Positions 1 through 7,818 of a DNA stretch of 44,999 nt are shown here, piece by piece. The stretch is from an uncultured Clostridia bacterium (GTDB taxonomy: Bacteria > Bacillota > Clostridia > Christensenellales > UBA1242), in contig CALWKG010000008.1 in the NCBI GenBank assembly GCA_944381205.1, forward strand, positions 1 through 44,999, given 5' to 3'. The translations under genes were made by a program, and so were the position numbers. The notes under the pieces were generated by a model. The model worked only from the letters and a program-made list of their open reading frames with translations, was not told where the DNA came from and searched no databases. Numbering within the stretch: the first letter of the stretch is position 1; each line of letters opens with the position of its first letter.

Positions 1-610
<610 letters not shown>

Positions 611-912
611 ATGGTATAATAAAAGTGTAACACTTATTATTATCAACTTACTAGAAACTTTCTGCTCAAAACACTCATTACTGACTGATTTGTTTAAAGT
701 TTTGCTAGATTAAAATTCTTGAAATTACAAGAACAATTATTAACCTTAACTATTAAGTTTTTATGGAACATCGTCACCCTTTCTTTCGGTGACAATGCAA
801 GAATACCATAAGCAAAATATAGTGTCAACATCTTTTTTTTATTTTTTTTACTTATTTTTTATGTTTTTCTCTAAAACTACGAACACTAGCCCCGGTGTTC
901 CTAAATAAGCCC
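611..912. other. rRNA leader and intergenic region
   Basis: No gene is seen in this stretch. It holds the rRNA leader (611-793), the promoter, and a 6-bp hairpin at 881-900 (GAACAC / GTGTTC). That hairpin lies just past the minus-strand gene ending at 913 but has no clear U-run, so it is a doubtful terminator. Confidence 0.6.
800..828 (-). promoter_or_regulatory. rRNA operon promoter
   Basis: On the minus strand: -35 TTGACA (823-828), 17-bp spacer, -10 TATTCT (800-805). Predicted start near 793. The transcript would begin at once with a short hairpin (773-793, GTCACC pairing with GGGTGAC). The roughly 180-nt leader between it and the 16S 5' end is AT-rich. No other SigA-type promoter was obvious. 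Confidence 0.7.
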
Positions 913-1341
913 TTAAATTTGCTTATAAAATAGGGTTATTTCGTCAAAAAAATTATATAAAATCTCGTTTAGAAATTCATTTTTTTGTCCCTGATACAAT
1001 TTAAAAATGCAAAAAAACACATCAAAAATAATAAAAATAAAACACTTGTTATTTATTTTTAGTTGTCTGTCTTTTGAAAAATCAAAATTAATATCTATCC
1101 CCTGCTGGTCGCTTACCTGCTTAATTTTTTTCTCAATGTCGCCTATCTTTTCAATACATAATGAAAATCTTCTATTTCGCGAAAATCCCTTTTTTATCAA
1201 ATAGTTTAGTTTGCAAATATTCTTAAATAAATCTTGCAAATTATGTTTATCGTCTGTCGTTAATGTCGAAATTCTATTATACCTTTCGTTATACTCCTTT
1301 GCCATCTTGTGAAATTTTTCGCTATTTAAAAATTCTTCCAA
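913..1341 (-). CDS. hypothetical protein, 142 aa
   Basis: I do not recognise this gene. It begins with TTG at 1341, preceded by a strong GGGGGAG ribosome-binding site about 10 nt upstream, which supports real translation. The product is Lys/Asn-rich, largely helical in appearance, with no signal peptide; residues about 98-118 are hydrophobic and aromatic (Phe/Ile-rich) and could be a buried helix or a single membrane segment. It stands alone between the rRNA promoter and the ybaB terminator, and is transcribed in the same direction as both. Composition is AT-rich like its neighbours. Confidence 0.6.
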   Translation of the reverse strand: MEEFLNSEKFHKMAKEYNERYNRISTLTTDDKHNLQDLFKNICKLNYLIKKGFSRNRRFSLCIEKIGDIEKKIKQVSDQQGIDINFDFSKDRQLKINNKCFIFIIFDVFFCIFKLYQGQKNEFLNEILYNFFDEITLFYKQI

Positions 1342-1510
1342 GGCAAAATCTCCCCCTTTTTTTGTTTATAAACTACTATTAATATAAAATATATGTTAAA
1401 AAGACCAATAATATATATATTTACCCGATAAATATGCCACCATCAAAGTAAAATTCCTACTCAAATTAATTACGATAAAAAGTGGCAAGCATACAAGAAA
1501 ACAGCCCAAC

Positions 1511-1541
1511 AAAAAAAGAGTGGTTTATATATCCACTCTTT
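1511..1541 (-). terminator. intrinsic terminator of the mrnC-ybaB operon
   Basis: A 9-bp stem (AAAGAGTGG 1515-1523 with CCACTCTTT 1533-1541), 9-nt loop, followed on the minus strand by a run of seven U. It lies about 75 bp past the ybaB stop codon. It also means recR, often downstream of ybaB, is not in this operon. Confidence 0.85.
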
Positions 1542-1615
1542 ATATAATTTGAACTTAAAAATTAACCATACAATGCCGTTTGCAAAAGCAAAAACATTAA
1601 AATTATTGCATAATA

Positions 1616-1933
1616 CTAAAACTCTGACAATGAACCCAAAGTATCGTGACTTAGTTGATTTGCTTTGTGCTGAGCATCTCTAATAGCGCTCAAAACTAAA
1701 TCTTCTAACATTTCGACATCGTCTGGGTCGACGGCCTCTTTTTTAATCCTAACCGCCTTTATCTCGTTTTTGCCAGTGATAGTGATTTCCACCATTCCGC
1801 CACCGCTAACTCCCACTAATTCAGTCTGAGCCAACTCCTCGTTTTTCTTAGTCATTTCGGCCTGCATTTTTTGAGCCTGCCTAATCATATTTTGCATATT
1901 CATTCCACCGCCAAACCTATTAAAACCTGCCAT
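1616..1933 (-). CDS. ybaB: YbaB/EbfC family nucleoid-associated protein
   Basis: A small dimeric DNA-binding protein of 105 aa, the usual length for the YbaB/EbfC family. The N-terminus is Gly/Met-rich (about 1-20), followed by a coiled helix with the typical run of Met, Gln, Ala and Lys (MQNMIRQAQKMQ, about 13-24), then the family core 'VGVSGGGMVEITITGKNEI'. The start is ATG at 1933 with an AAAGGGGA site upstream. It follows dnaX by about 15 bp, the conserved dnaX-ybaB pairing. Family members bind DNA as dimers; the exact role is unsettled. Confidence 0.93.
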   Translation of the reverse strand: MAGFNRFGGGMNMQNMIRQAQKMQAEMTKKNEELAQTELVGVSGGGMVEITITGKNEIKAVRIKKEAVDPDDVEMLEDLVLSAIRDAQHKANQLSHDTLGSLSEF

Positions 1934-1948
1934 TTTATAATCCCCTTT

Positions 1949-2494
1949 CTAAATTATATCAATTTCATCTCCAAAAAGTTCCTTAATAGTCATTAAATCT
2001 TCTTCTTTACTGCTACTATTAGTATAAAACTTAGGAACAAAATCTAACTTTATTTTATCATTAATTTTTTTAAGTTCCAACTCAATTTTTTGAAAATTTT
2101 CGGTTTTTTTAAGTAAATTAAATGAAAATTCGTCCTTCACACCAATAATCAGAGTGTTATCATCTAATTTTAAATCTCTTAATTCCCCACAAGCAGAATG
2201 AAGCATCATAGCGCCATTTTGCCTTAGAGCCAAGACAACTCTACCCCAGATAGTTCGTGCTGAAAGATTTGTTTTACTTGGTTGCTCAACATTTGTGCTA
2301 TTTGTTTGCGCTTTAAAAGGCGAATTTCCTTCTTCGTCAATTCTATTTAAAATCACTTCTTGGTTTAATTTATTATCTTGCGTATCAAAACTTTTTATAT
2401 TAATTTCATTTATAGCGATGTTTTGACTTTGCTGTAAATTTTCGTCTTTTGCTATCTCTACCCCGCAAGTGTCAAGCAAATCTTCATTAATTAG
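1949..2494 (-). CDS. dnaX: tau C-terminal part of DnaX, read after a -1 frameshift
   Basis: This frame has no ATG near its start (the first candidate, at 2479, is TTG with no ribosome-binding site) but is open back to the A9 run of dnaX. Reading through after a -1 shift gives CTA-ATT-AAT-GAA-GAT-TTG and continues for 181 residues, making a 547-residue protein, the normal length of tau in Bacillota. The tail has a low-complexity linker (Asn/Gln/Ser/Thr-rich) and then a folded part beginning WGRVVLALRQNGAMM, like the domain that follows the clamp-loader core in full-length DnaX proteins. I therefore treat it as the tau tail of one gene and not as a separate gene. Confidence 0.85.
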   Translation of the reverse strand, partial: LINEDLLDTCGVEIAKDENLQQSQNIAINEINIKSFDTQDNKLNQEVILNRIDEEGNSPFKAQTNSTNVEQPSKTNLSARTIWGRVVLALRQNGAMMLHSACGELRDLKLDDNTLIIGVKDEFSFNLLKKTENFQKIELELKKINDKIKLDFVPKFYTNSSSKEEDLMTIKELFGDEIDII

Positions 2495-2505
2495 TTTTTT
2501 TTTAA
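2491..2505 (-). promoter_or_regulatory. candidate -1 frameshift / slippage site in dnaX
   Basis: Minus-strand TTA AAA AAA AAC TAA: nine A in a row (2495-2503). It contains two classical heptamers in the correct phase, T TTA AAA and A AAA AAC, and the zero-frame stop follows immediately. Either ribosomal -1 slippage or RNA polymerase slippage (one extra A) would join the two frames. I see no convincing upstream Shine-Dalgarno-like stimulator or strong downstream hairpin. Confidence 0.7.
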
Positions 2506-3591
2506 AGGGTCAAAACTAGCACATTCAAGGGACACCAATTCAACCAAAGTTCGTGGATTTATTGCATATTTTAGTTCGCTTTCTACACTACTAAACTTAT
2601 CCATAAAGGTAATCAATGTGCTTGCGTCTACCTTTGCGCTTTGACTTATATATTTATCCATAATATCCTTTGGCAAATCTAAAATCTTTGACGCATCTTT
2701 GCAACTTTTTGTCACTAACAAATCCTTAAAATGAACAGTCATTTCCTTACAAAAAGCCACCATATTTTTACCGCTTTTAACTATTTGGTCTATTTCTTCT
2801 AAAACTCCGCCCAAATTCTTATCAAAAATAAAGTCACTTAGTCTTAAAACACTTTCCCTATCGTTTTGTCCCAAAACTTCAATTACCTTGTCAAAGGTTA
2901 CTTTGTTACCGCAAAAAGCAATAACCGCATCGGCAATAGATAACATATCCCTTACACTACCTTCACCACTAAGAGCCATTGCTTCTATTGACTTTTCATC
3001 ATAAGTTACATTTATCTCGTCAAAAATTTTTCTAAGCCTAGACATTAAGGTTTCTTTATCAACTAACCTAAAATCAAATCTCATACATCTAGACAAAATT
3101 GTTTGTGGTAGTTTGTAGACTTCGGTAGTGGCTAGTATAAACACCGCGTGGGAAGGTGGTTCTTCTAAGGTCTTTAAAAGAGCATTAAAGGCGCTATCGC
3201 TTAACATATGAACTTCGTCTATAATATATACCTTATATTTGCCGTTTATTGGTGGATACTTTACCTTTTCCCTTATCTCGCGAATTTCGTCAACACCATT
3301 ATTACTCGCCGCATCAAGTTCAACAATATCAACATTATTTTGACTTTCCGAAGCAAGACAATTTGTACATTTTAAACAAGGGGAGCCACTTGCATTATTT
3401 AAACAGTTTATCGCCTTAGCAAAAATTTTTGCACAACTAGTCTTTCCCGTACCGCGACTGCCCGAAAACAAGTAGGCATGAGATATGTTACCACTTTGCA
3501 CTTGCCTAGTTAAAGCAGATACAATATGGTCTTGCCCAATAACATCATCAAAAACTTTTGGCCTAAACCTTCTATATAGTGCAAGGCTCAT
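2491..3591 (-). CDS. dnaX: DNA polymerase III subunit gamma-like form (dnaX, zero frame)
   Basis: Clamp-loader ATPase. The zero-frame product is 366 aa and holds the AAA+ domains I-III: Walker A GSRGTGKT (about 44-51), a zinc site with Cys63, Cys72, Cys75 and Cys78, Walker B with the DEVH box (125-128) and the SRC motif near 167. It stops right after TTA AAA AAA AAC TAA. The tau-specific C-terminal domain is in the -1 frame just downstream, with no stop between. The zero-frame product alone would therefore be a gamma-like clamp-loader subunit without the tau tail. ATG start at 3591 has an AAGGGGA site. sigH ends 2 bp upstream. Confidence 0.95.
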   Translation of the reverse strand: MSLALYRRFRPKVFDDVIGQDHIVSALTRQVQSGNISHAYLFSGSRGTGKTSCAKIFAKAINCLNNASGSPCLKCTNCLASESQNNVDIVELDAASNNGVDEIREIREKVKYPPINGKYKVYIIDEVHMLSDSAFNALLKTLEEPPSHAVFILATTEVYKLPQTILSRCMRFDFRLVDKETLMSRLRKIFDEINVTYDEKSIEAMALSGEGSVRDMLSIADAVIAFCGNKVTFDKVIEVLGQNDRESVLRLSDFIFDKNLGGVLEEIDQIVKSGKNMVAFCKEMTVHFKDLLVTKSCKDASKILDLPKDIMDKYISQSAKVDASTLITFMDKFSSVESELKYAINPRTLVELVSLECASFDPLKKN

Positions 3592-3593
3592 AA

Positions 3594-4199
3594 CTATTCC
3601 CCTTTTAAAAATCTCAATTTTATTTTAATCCTGCTGAGTGCGTTGTCAATACTTTTAGGCTCTTTTTTTAATATCCCCGCAATCTCAACATAATTTAAGC
3701 CCTTCATATATAGTTTTAAAACTTCCCTTTCAAAATGACTTAGCACTTTTTTTGTCCCAAGATTTATTTCGCTTAACTTTTCCTTAAATATTAAACTTTC
3801 TTCTGGACTTAAAGTTTTAGACTCCAAATAAAATCCCGTTTCGTCATCTATTTGCCCTTCTTCTGCTGTGTTAAGCAAAATTTTACCTTGGTTATTAATA
3901 GAAAAGTATGTATTGAGCATTTGATTTTTAAGTCTATTGTTTTTAATAAGAGCATTTTGAATTTGCCTTTTCACACAAATTTTTGCATAGTTTATAAAGT
4001 TTACATCGCTATTTTCGTCATAACTTCTTATTGCGTTAAATAACCCTATCATTCCTTCTTGAACCAAATCACTTTGTTCCAAATTAATCAAAAAGTACTT
4101 GCGAGCAATACTTTTAACTAGCGGTTTTAATTCTTCAAAAAGCAAATTAATTGCTTCTTCATTGCCTTGTTTGGCTAGTTGTAATGTTTGATTTTCCAT
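3594..4199 (-). CDS. sigH: RNA polymerase sigma-70 family factor, SigH-like
   Basis: A 201-aa sigma factor with region 2 (QSDLVQEGMIGLFNAIRSYD, about 42-61, then the core-binding/-10 helix with 'INYAKICVKRQIQNALIKNN') and region 4 (LSHFEREVLKLYMKGLNYVEIA, then a helix ending 'SIDNALSRIKIKL'). Length and placement after rlmB match sigH of Bacillota, which controls the switch to stationary phase and the start of sporulation. The ATG at 4199 overlaps the last base of rlmB, so translation is coupled. SigH identity rests mainly on synteny; another SigH/SigI-like alternative factor is possible. Confidence 0.88.
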   Translation of the reverse strand: MENQTLQLAKQGNEEAINLLFEELKPLVKSIARKYFLINLEQSDLVQEGMIGLFNAIRSYDENSDVNFINYAKICVKRQIQNALIKNNRLKNQMLNTYFSINNQGKILLNTAEEGQIDDETGFYLESKTLSPEESLIFKEKLSEINLGTKKVLSHFEREVLKLYMKGLNYVEIAGILKKEPKSIDNALSRIKIKLRFLKGE

Positions 4200-4915
4200 T
4201 ATTCACCCTTTCTTTGTCTGATGGCTTCGTATACTATGGCACTAGTTGCAGTAGACACATTAAGCGAATTTATACTGCCATACAGTGGTAAACTTATAGT
4301 CCCGTCACAAAGTTTTGTCGTAAGTTTGCTAATCCCAAAACCTTCGCTACCCATAACTATTGCTATATCTCCCGTAAGATTTGTTTTGTAAACACTTTGC
4401 CCGCCTGCTTCACAAGCAAAAACAAAAATGTTGTTTTTCTTTAACTCTCTTATCGAATCATTTAGATTTGTCACCCTGGCAATTTTTACCTTGTTTACTG
4501 CCCCCGCGCTTGTTTTAAAAACAGTTTCGTTAACACTAACACTATTGCGTTTTTCGATTACAATGCCGTCCACTCCTGCACATTCACACACTCTAATTAT
4601 ACTACCAAAATTATGCGGGTCTTCAATGCCGTCTAGCAACACCAAAAAATGTCCTTCTTTGCCCGCATAGGACAATAAGTCATCTAAATCATAGTACTTA
4701 TAGTCAGTTATTTCTGCCACAATACCCTGATGATGAGAAGCCAATTTATCCAACTTTGATTTGTCTACAAAATCATATCTTATGTGCTGTCCCCTACAAA
4801 TTTCCATTATGCTTTTGGTAAAAGAATCTCCTTTTTTATTGTCAATAAAAACCTTGTTAATGCTTTTACCCGCTTTAATGGCTTCTAAAACACTATTTTT
4901 ACCGCTAATTATCAA
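4199..4915 (-). CDS. rlmB: 23S rRNA (guanosine-2'-O-)-methyltransferase, TrmH/RlmB family
   Basis: SPOUT-fold methyltransferase of 238 aa. The N-terminal substrate-binding domain begins ISGKNSVLEAIKAGKSINKV. The catalytic domain has the three family motifs: DGIEDPHNFGSIIRVCECAG (about 95-114), VMGSEGFGISKL (about 188-199) and LPLYGSINSLNVSTATSAIV (about 210-229). These form the SAM-binding knot. Predicted to 2'-O-methylate a guanosine in 23S rRNA. It overlaps mrnC by 4 bp upstream and touches sigH downstream, the conserved mrnC-rlmB-sigH order. Confidence 0.95.
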   Translation of the reverse strand: MIISGKNSVLEAIKAGKSINKVFIDNKKGDSFTKSIMEICRGQHIRYDFVDKSKLDKLASHHQGIVAEITDYKYYDLDDLLSYAGKEGHFLVLLDGIEDPHNFGSIIRVCECAGVDGIVIEKRNSVSVNETVFKTSAGAVNKVKIARVTNLNDSIRELKKNNIFVFACEAGGQSVYKTNLTGDIAIVMGSEGFGISKLTTKLCDGTISLPLYGSINSLNVSTATSAIVYEAIRQRKGE

Positions 4916-5355
4916 ATTTTACCCTCCAAACCTAAAATACTTGTTTGCATCTCCAACTTTGCCATATCAAATATGCCTTGTATCCTATCAAAATTTTTTG
5001 TAAGGTACAAATATCCCAAGACCGCCTCAAAACTCGTCGCCTTTTTATATTCGGCAAGCGATGCGTGTTTTGCTGTCGTTTGCATTTTAACATTTCTTGC
5101 CCGCTTTGCTATTTCCACTTCTTCCGCAAGAAGAAAATCAAATATTTTATCAAAAAACTCTGCCTGAAAAGTCGCCTTTACAAACTTTGTAGTTAACCTA
5201 TGCAGGCTAGTATTTTTGCAAGTGGTGTGCACAACAAAAAACTCCTTAACCATTAACCCCCAGACACCGTCGCCTAAAAATGCAAGACTTAACGGGTTAT
5301 AATCTAATATTTTACTATCACTTAATTTGCTTTCAAAAAATAATTTTTCCACCAT
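4912..5355 (-). CDS. mrnC: Mini-ribonuclease III
   Basis: A 147-aa RNase III-type nuclease without a dsRNA-binding domain; it matures 23S rRNA in Bacillota. Visible features are the signature 'NPLSLAFLGDGVWGLMVKEF' (about 20-39) with its catalytic Asp, and the second acidic/helical motif 'KATSFEAVLGYLYL' (about 104-117). ATG at 5355 has no ribosome-binding site; a promoter (5365-5392) is placed so that the transcript would start about 3 nt before the ATG. It heads the mrnC-rlmB-sigH-dnaX-ybaB operon. Confidence 0.92.
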   Translation of the reverse strand: MVEKLFFESKLSDSKILDYNPLSLAFLGDGVWGLMVKEFFVVHTTCKNTSLHRLTTKFVKATFQAEFFDKIFDFLLAEEVEIAKRARNVKMQTTAKHASLAEYKKATSFEAVLGYLYLTKNFDRIQGIFDMAKLEMQTSILGLEGKI

Positions 5356-5364
5356 ATTTTAAGT

Positions 5365-5392
5365 ATTTTATCACAACTTTGGCAATTTTCAA
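5365..5392 (-). promoter_or_regulatory. SigA-type promoter of mrnC operon, near-leaderless
   Basis: Minus strand: -35 TTGAAA (5387-5392), 16-bp spacer, -10 TAAAAT (5365-5370). Predicted +1 at about 5358, three bases before the mrnC ATG. There is no Shine-Dalgarno sequence between -10 and ATG. Confidence 0.6.
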
Positions 5393-5419
5393 ACTATTTA
5401 TAAAATACTTTTTGAGATA

Positions 5420-5448
5420 TTGACTGTAAAGCAGATATGGAGTAAAAT
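5420..5448 (+). promoter_or_regulatory. promoter of the Rel-like / DHH operon
   Basis: -35 TTGACT (5420-5425), 17-bp spacer, -10 TAAAAT (5443-5448), predicted start near 5455, 18 nt before the first gene. It is divergent from the mrnC promoter, about 30 bp away. Confidence 0.65.
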
Positions 5449-5472
5449 TAATGTAATAATTGTGAGGTGTAT

Positions 5473-5970
5473 ATGAGTGAGCAAATAGACGACGATTTTA
5501 TCCTTCCTTTTTCAAAAAGGTTTTTAAGTTATTTTGATGTCGCAAAAGTTACTATGCAAAATTACGATAAACAACACCACACAAATATTTTAAATCAAGT
5601 TATTATTCGTTTGCAAACCATTATTACCCAATCTACCCTTGTTGAAGATATAGTACTTATAAGCGCGCTATTGTACTATTATAAAAATTTAACTGGCAAG
5701 GATTTACCAATTAAAATATCTAGCCCAACCATACAAGAAAATGTTAAAGAATTGTTAAACTGTGATGACACAAACAACTATAAAAACATTTTTGAAAGCG
5801 ATAAAAAGTACTTAAAAGTAATACTTTTAGCCAATTTTATATGTGGTTTTAACAAAGAAAATACTCTTGAATATTACAAGTATTTAGACATTGTACAAAA
5901 ATATAAAGACTCTAATAAAAGTGCTATTTTTAAAACATTTACCAACCTAATTATGAAGGAGAACAAATAA
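5473..5970 (+). CDS. small protein resembling a degenerate Rel-type HD domain
   Basis: Product of 165 aa from ATG 5473 (site GAGG at 5464-5467; an upstream GTG at 5467 is possible but has no site of its own). I do not recognise a named family. The pattern resembles the (p)ppGpp hydrolase HD domain of Rel enzymes: His36 at the place of the first metal ligand, then 'VLISALLYYYKN' (61-72) where Rel has 'AALLHDVVED', and 'LKVILLANFICGF' (about 116-128) where Rel has 'VILIKLADRLHNM'. The HD pair is Tyr-Tyr and the later Asp is lost, so it should not hydrolyse. Two bases separate it from the next gene, which carries the matching synthetase domain. An unrelated all-helical protein is the alternative. 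Confidence 0.55.
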   Translation: MSEQIDDDFILPFSKRFLSYFDVAKVTMQNYDKQHHTNILNQVIIRLQTIITQSTLVEDIVLISALLYYYKNLTGKDLPIKISSPTIQENVKELLNCDDTNNYKNIFESDKKYLKVILLANFICGFNKENTLEYYKYLDIVQKYKDSNKSAIFKTFTNLIMKENK

Positions 5971-5972
5971 AA

Positions 5973-7802
5973 ATGATTGCTAAAAATGAAGATATAATAA
6001 AAAAACTATTGCACGAATTATACCTAATAGATAATAGTGACAAAGTGGAAACCCTAGTAGCCAACCTAAAATGTGAATTAGAAGAAAGTGGCATTTGCGA
6101 TGATATGATATTCGAGAGTAGGGTCAAAGGTCCAATTTCCGCAATAAAAAAATACTCCACCAGTTCAGAAAAGGAATTATATCAGGCAAAATGGAATGGA
6201 ATGAAAGACTTGCTTGGTCTTATGATTGTAGTGGATAGCAATGACGAAGTAGATAAATTTTTAAACTTTTTACAGGAACACTATTCCAAATACAAAAATC
6301 CGAATATAGACTCTTTTATTACCGATTACCGAAGAATTTCTAGCCGTAAACCAGAGACATCGTCTATCCCTTACGATTATCAAGACCCTACGGGGAAAGA
6401 CTATCAAACTAACGACGGTTACAAAAGTTCTAAGGCAAACCTTATGATAGAAGATATCCCAATAGAAGTTCAAATAAAAACAAGGGCTCAATACATTGCC
6501 CACCTAGCAACCCACGATAGCATTTATAAAAATGCCCAAATAGAAGACAAAAAAACTAGGTATGCCCTAGCAGATAAGTTGTTCCCTTACTTTGAGGCCT
6601 TTGCCTACCTTAGATTAAATAGAGAAAACCTACCGCAAAAGAAGATAGAAGCCATAGAAAACGACATAGCAGATATTTATGCCCGAAATTACGAAATGTA
6701 TAACAGGTTTCCTCGCGTTTTTAACGAATCCCGCCGTTTGTTTGGTGTAAATTTCTATCTTTTGCAAAACAGGGACAGATTTTTAAAAGACGCAATATTT
6801 AACAAAGTAAACTTTAACTTGCAACTAGCAGGCTCTCAGGTAAAGCAGGTTTATGAATATATTTATGACAAACTTTCTCGCGAAAAACCTAGCCTAAAAC
6901 AAACCCAATTAGTCAGCCAAACAGTAGATGCTTTGGTAAAGTTACCGTACGAAGATTACAAACAAATTCGCGACTCAATAGCCGGTGAATATAGACACGG
7001 CTCTTGTTTGCTATCCGGAATGTTTGACGTGCTTACCCCAACTCACGTTGCCTTGTTTAACGAATTAAGCCAAGTATATAAAGAAGTTAATGTTGGAGTA
7101 ATTAGCGACGAAATTGCCGAAGCATACTTTGGGCATAAAACGGTTTTTAGCGAAACCCAACGAAAAAAGCAAGTAGAAAGATGTAAAGGAGTTACTTCTA
7201 GTAATATAGTACGCAGTTACAATTTAAACGAACTAACCCCGGACATTGGCCCACTACAACTAGACGAACCAAAACGCAAAAAATATGATTTAGCATACGT
7301 ATCTGGTGTTTTTGATGGCTTCCACCCAGGACATATAGAACATTTGCAAACAGTTATAAACGAAAGTGAAGACGTATATGTGGGGATAAAATCTGACGAG
7401 TATTCTAAACGAATTAAACATAAAACTACCATTAATGACGAACAAGACAGGCTAAAAATTGTGCAGGGTATGAGAGGAATTTCAAAGGTTTTTATTACCG
7501 AAAATGATATGCTACCGCCAAAGGAATTTTTAGAAAAAGCAAACAATATCACCAAAAACGGCGGTCAAGTGGCAATTTACTTGGGCTCTGACTGGGAAAC
7601 AAAACTTAGTCAAAAGCCTCAAAGCAGTTTAAAAGAAATGGAATTTATTTTATCTCACTATCCAAACATTGTACTTGCTTCCACTAATAGAAAAAACGAA
7701 AAAACTCTTTCTAGCACCACTCTTAGACAGCAATTAATTAACGCAAAAAAAGTAAAAAGTTTACCACTAGAACTAACTGATTTAGGTGACAGATATGTTT
7801 AG
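5973..7802 (+). CDS. RelA/SpoT-type nucleotide synthetase fused to two cytidylyltransferase-like domains
   Basis: A 609-aa three-domain protein. Residues about 1-215 are a RelA/SpoT synthetase-like domain: R50-V-K52 (substrate loop), KDLLGLMIVVD (78-88, with Asp79 at the metal-binding position), GYKSS (149-153) and IEVQIKT (164-170, with the E-x-Q of the G-loop acceptor site); the usual Arg of 'GIR' is Met83. Residues 215-340 are helical. Residues about 345-440 are a nucleotidyltransferase-like domain with GMFDVLTPTH (349-358), where the first His of HxGH is replaced. Residues about 441-600 are a second, with GVFDGFHPGH (445-454) and the LSSTTLR signature (579-585), both intact as in glycerol-3-phosphate cytidylyltransferases. 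ATG 5973 follows an AAGGAGAA site. The product nucleotide is unknown. Confidence 0.85.
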   Translation: MIAKNEDIIKKLLHELYLIDNSDKVETLVANLKCELEESGICDDMIFESRVKGPISAIKKYSTSSEKELYQAKWNGMKDLLGLMIVVDSNDEVDKFLNFLQEHYSKYKNPNIDSFITDYRRISSRKPETSSIPYDYQDPTGKDYQTNDGYKSSKANLMIEDIPIEVQIKTRAQYIAHLATHDSIYKNAQIEDKKTRYALADKLFPYFEAFAYLRLNRENLPQKKIEAIENDIADIYARNYEMYNRFPRVFNESRRLFGVNFYLLQNRDRFLKDAIFNKVNFNLQLAGSQVKQVYEYIYDKLSREKPSLKQTQLVSQTVDALVKLPYEDYKQIRDSIAGEYRHGSCLLSGMFDVLTPTHVALFNELSQVYKEVNVGVISDEIAEAYFGHKTVFSETQRKKQVERCKGVTSSNIVRSYNLNELTPDIGPLQLDEPKRKKYDLAYVSGVFDGFHPGHIEHLQTVINESEDVYVGIKSDEYSKRIKHKTTINDEQDRLKIVQGMRGISKVFITENDMLPPKEFLEKANNITKNGGQVAIYLGSDWETKLSQKPQSSLKEMEFILSHYPNIVLASTNRKNEKTLSSTTLRQQLINAKKVKSLPLELTDLGDRYV

Positions 7803-7818
7803 AATATAGGAGATAGAT

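Noticed and set aside
1949..2479. Separate gene downstream of dnaX
   Set aside because: Its only start is TTG without a site; the -1 frame continues into dnaX and has the tau-tail pattern, so it is part of dnaX.
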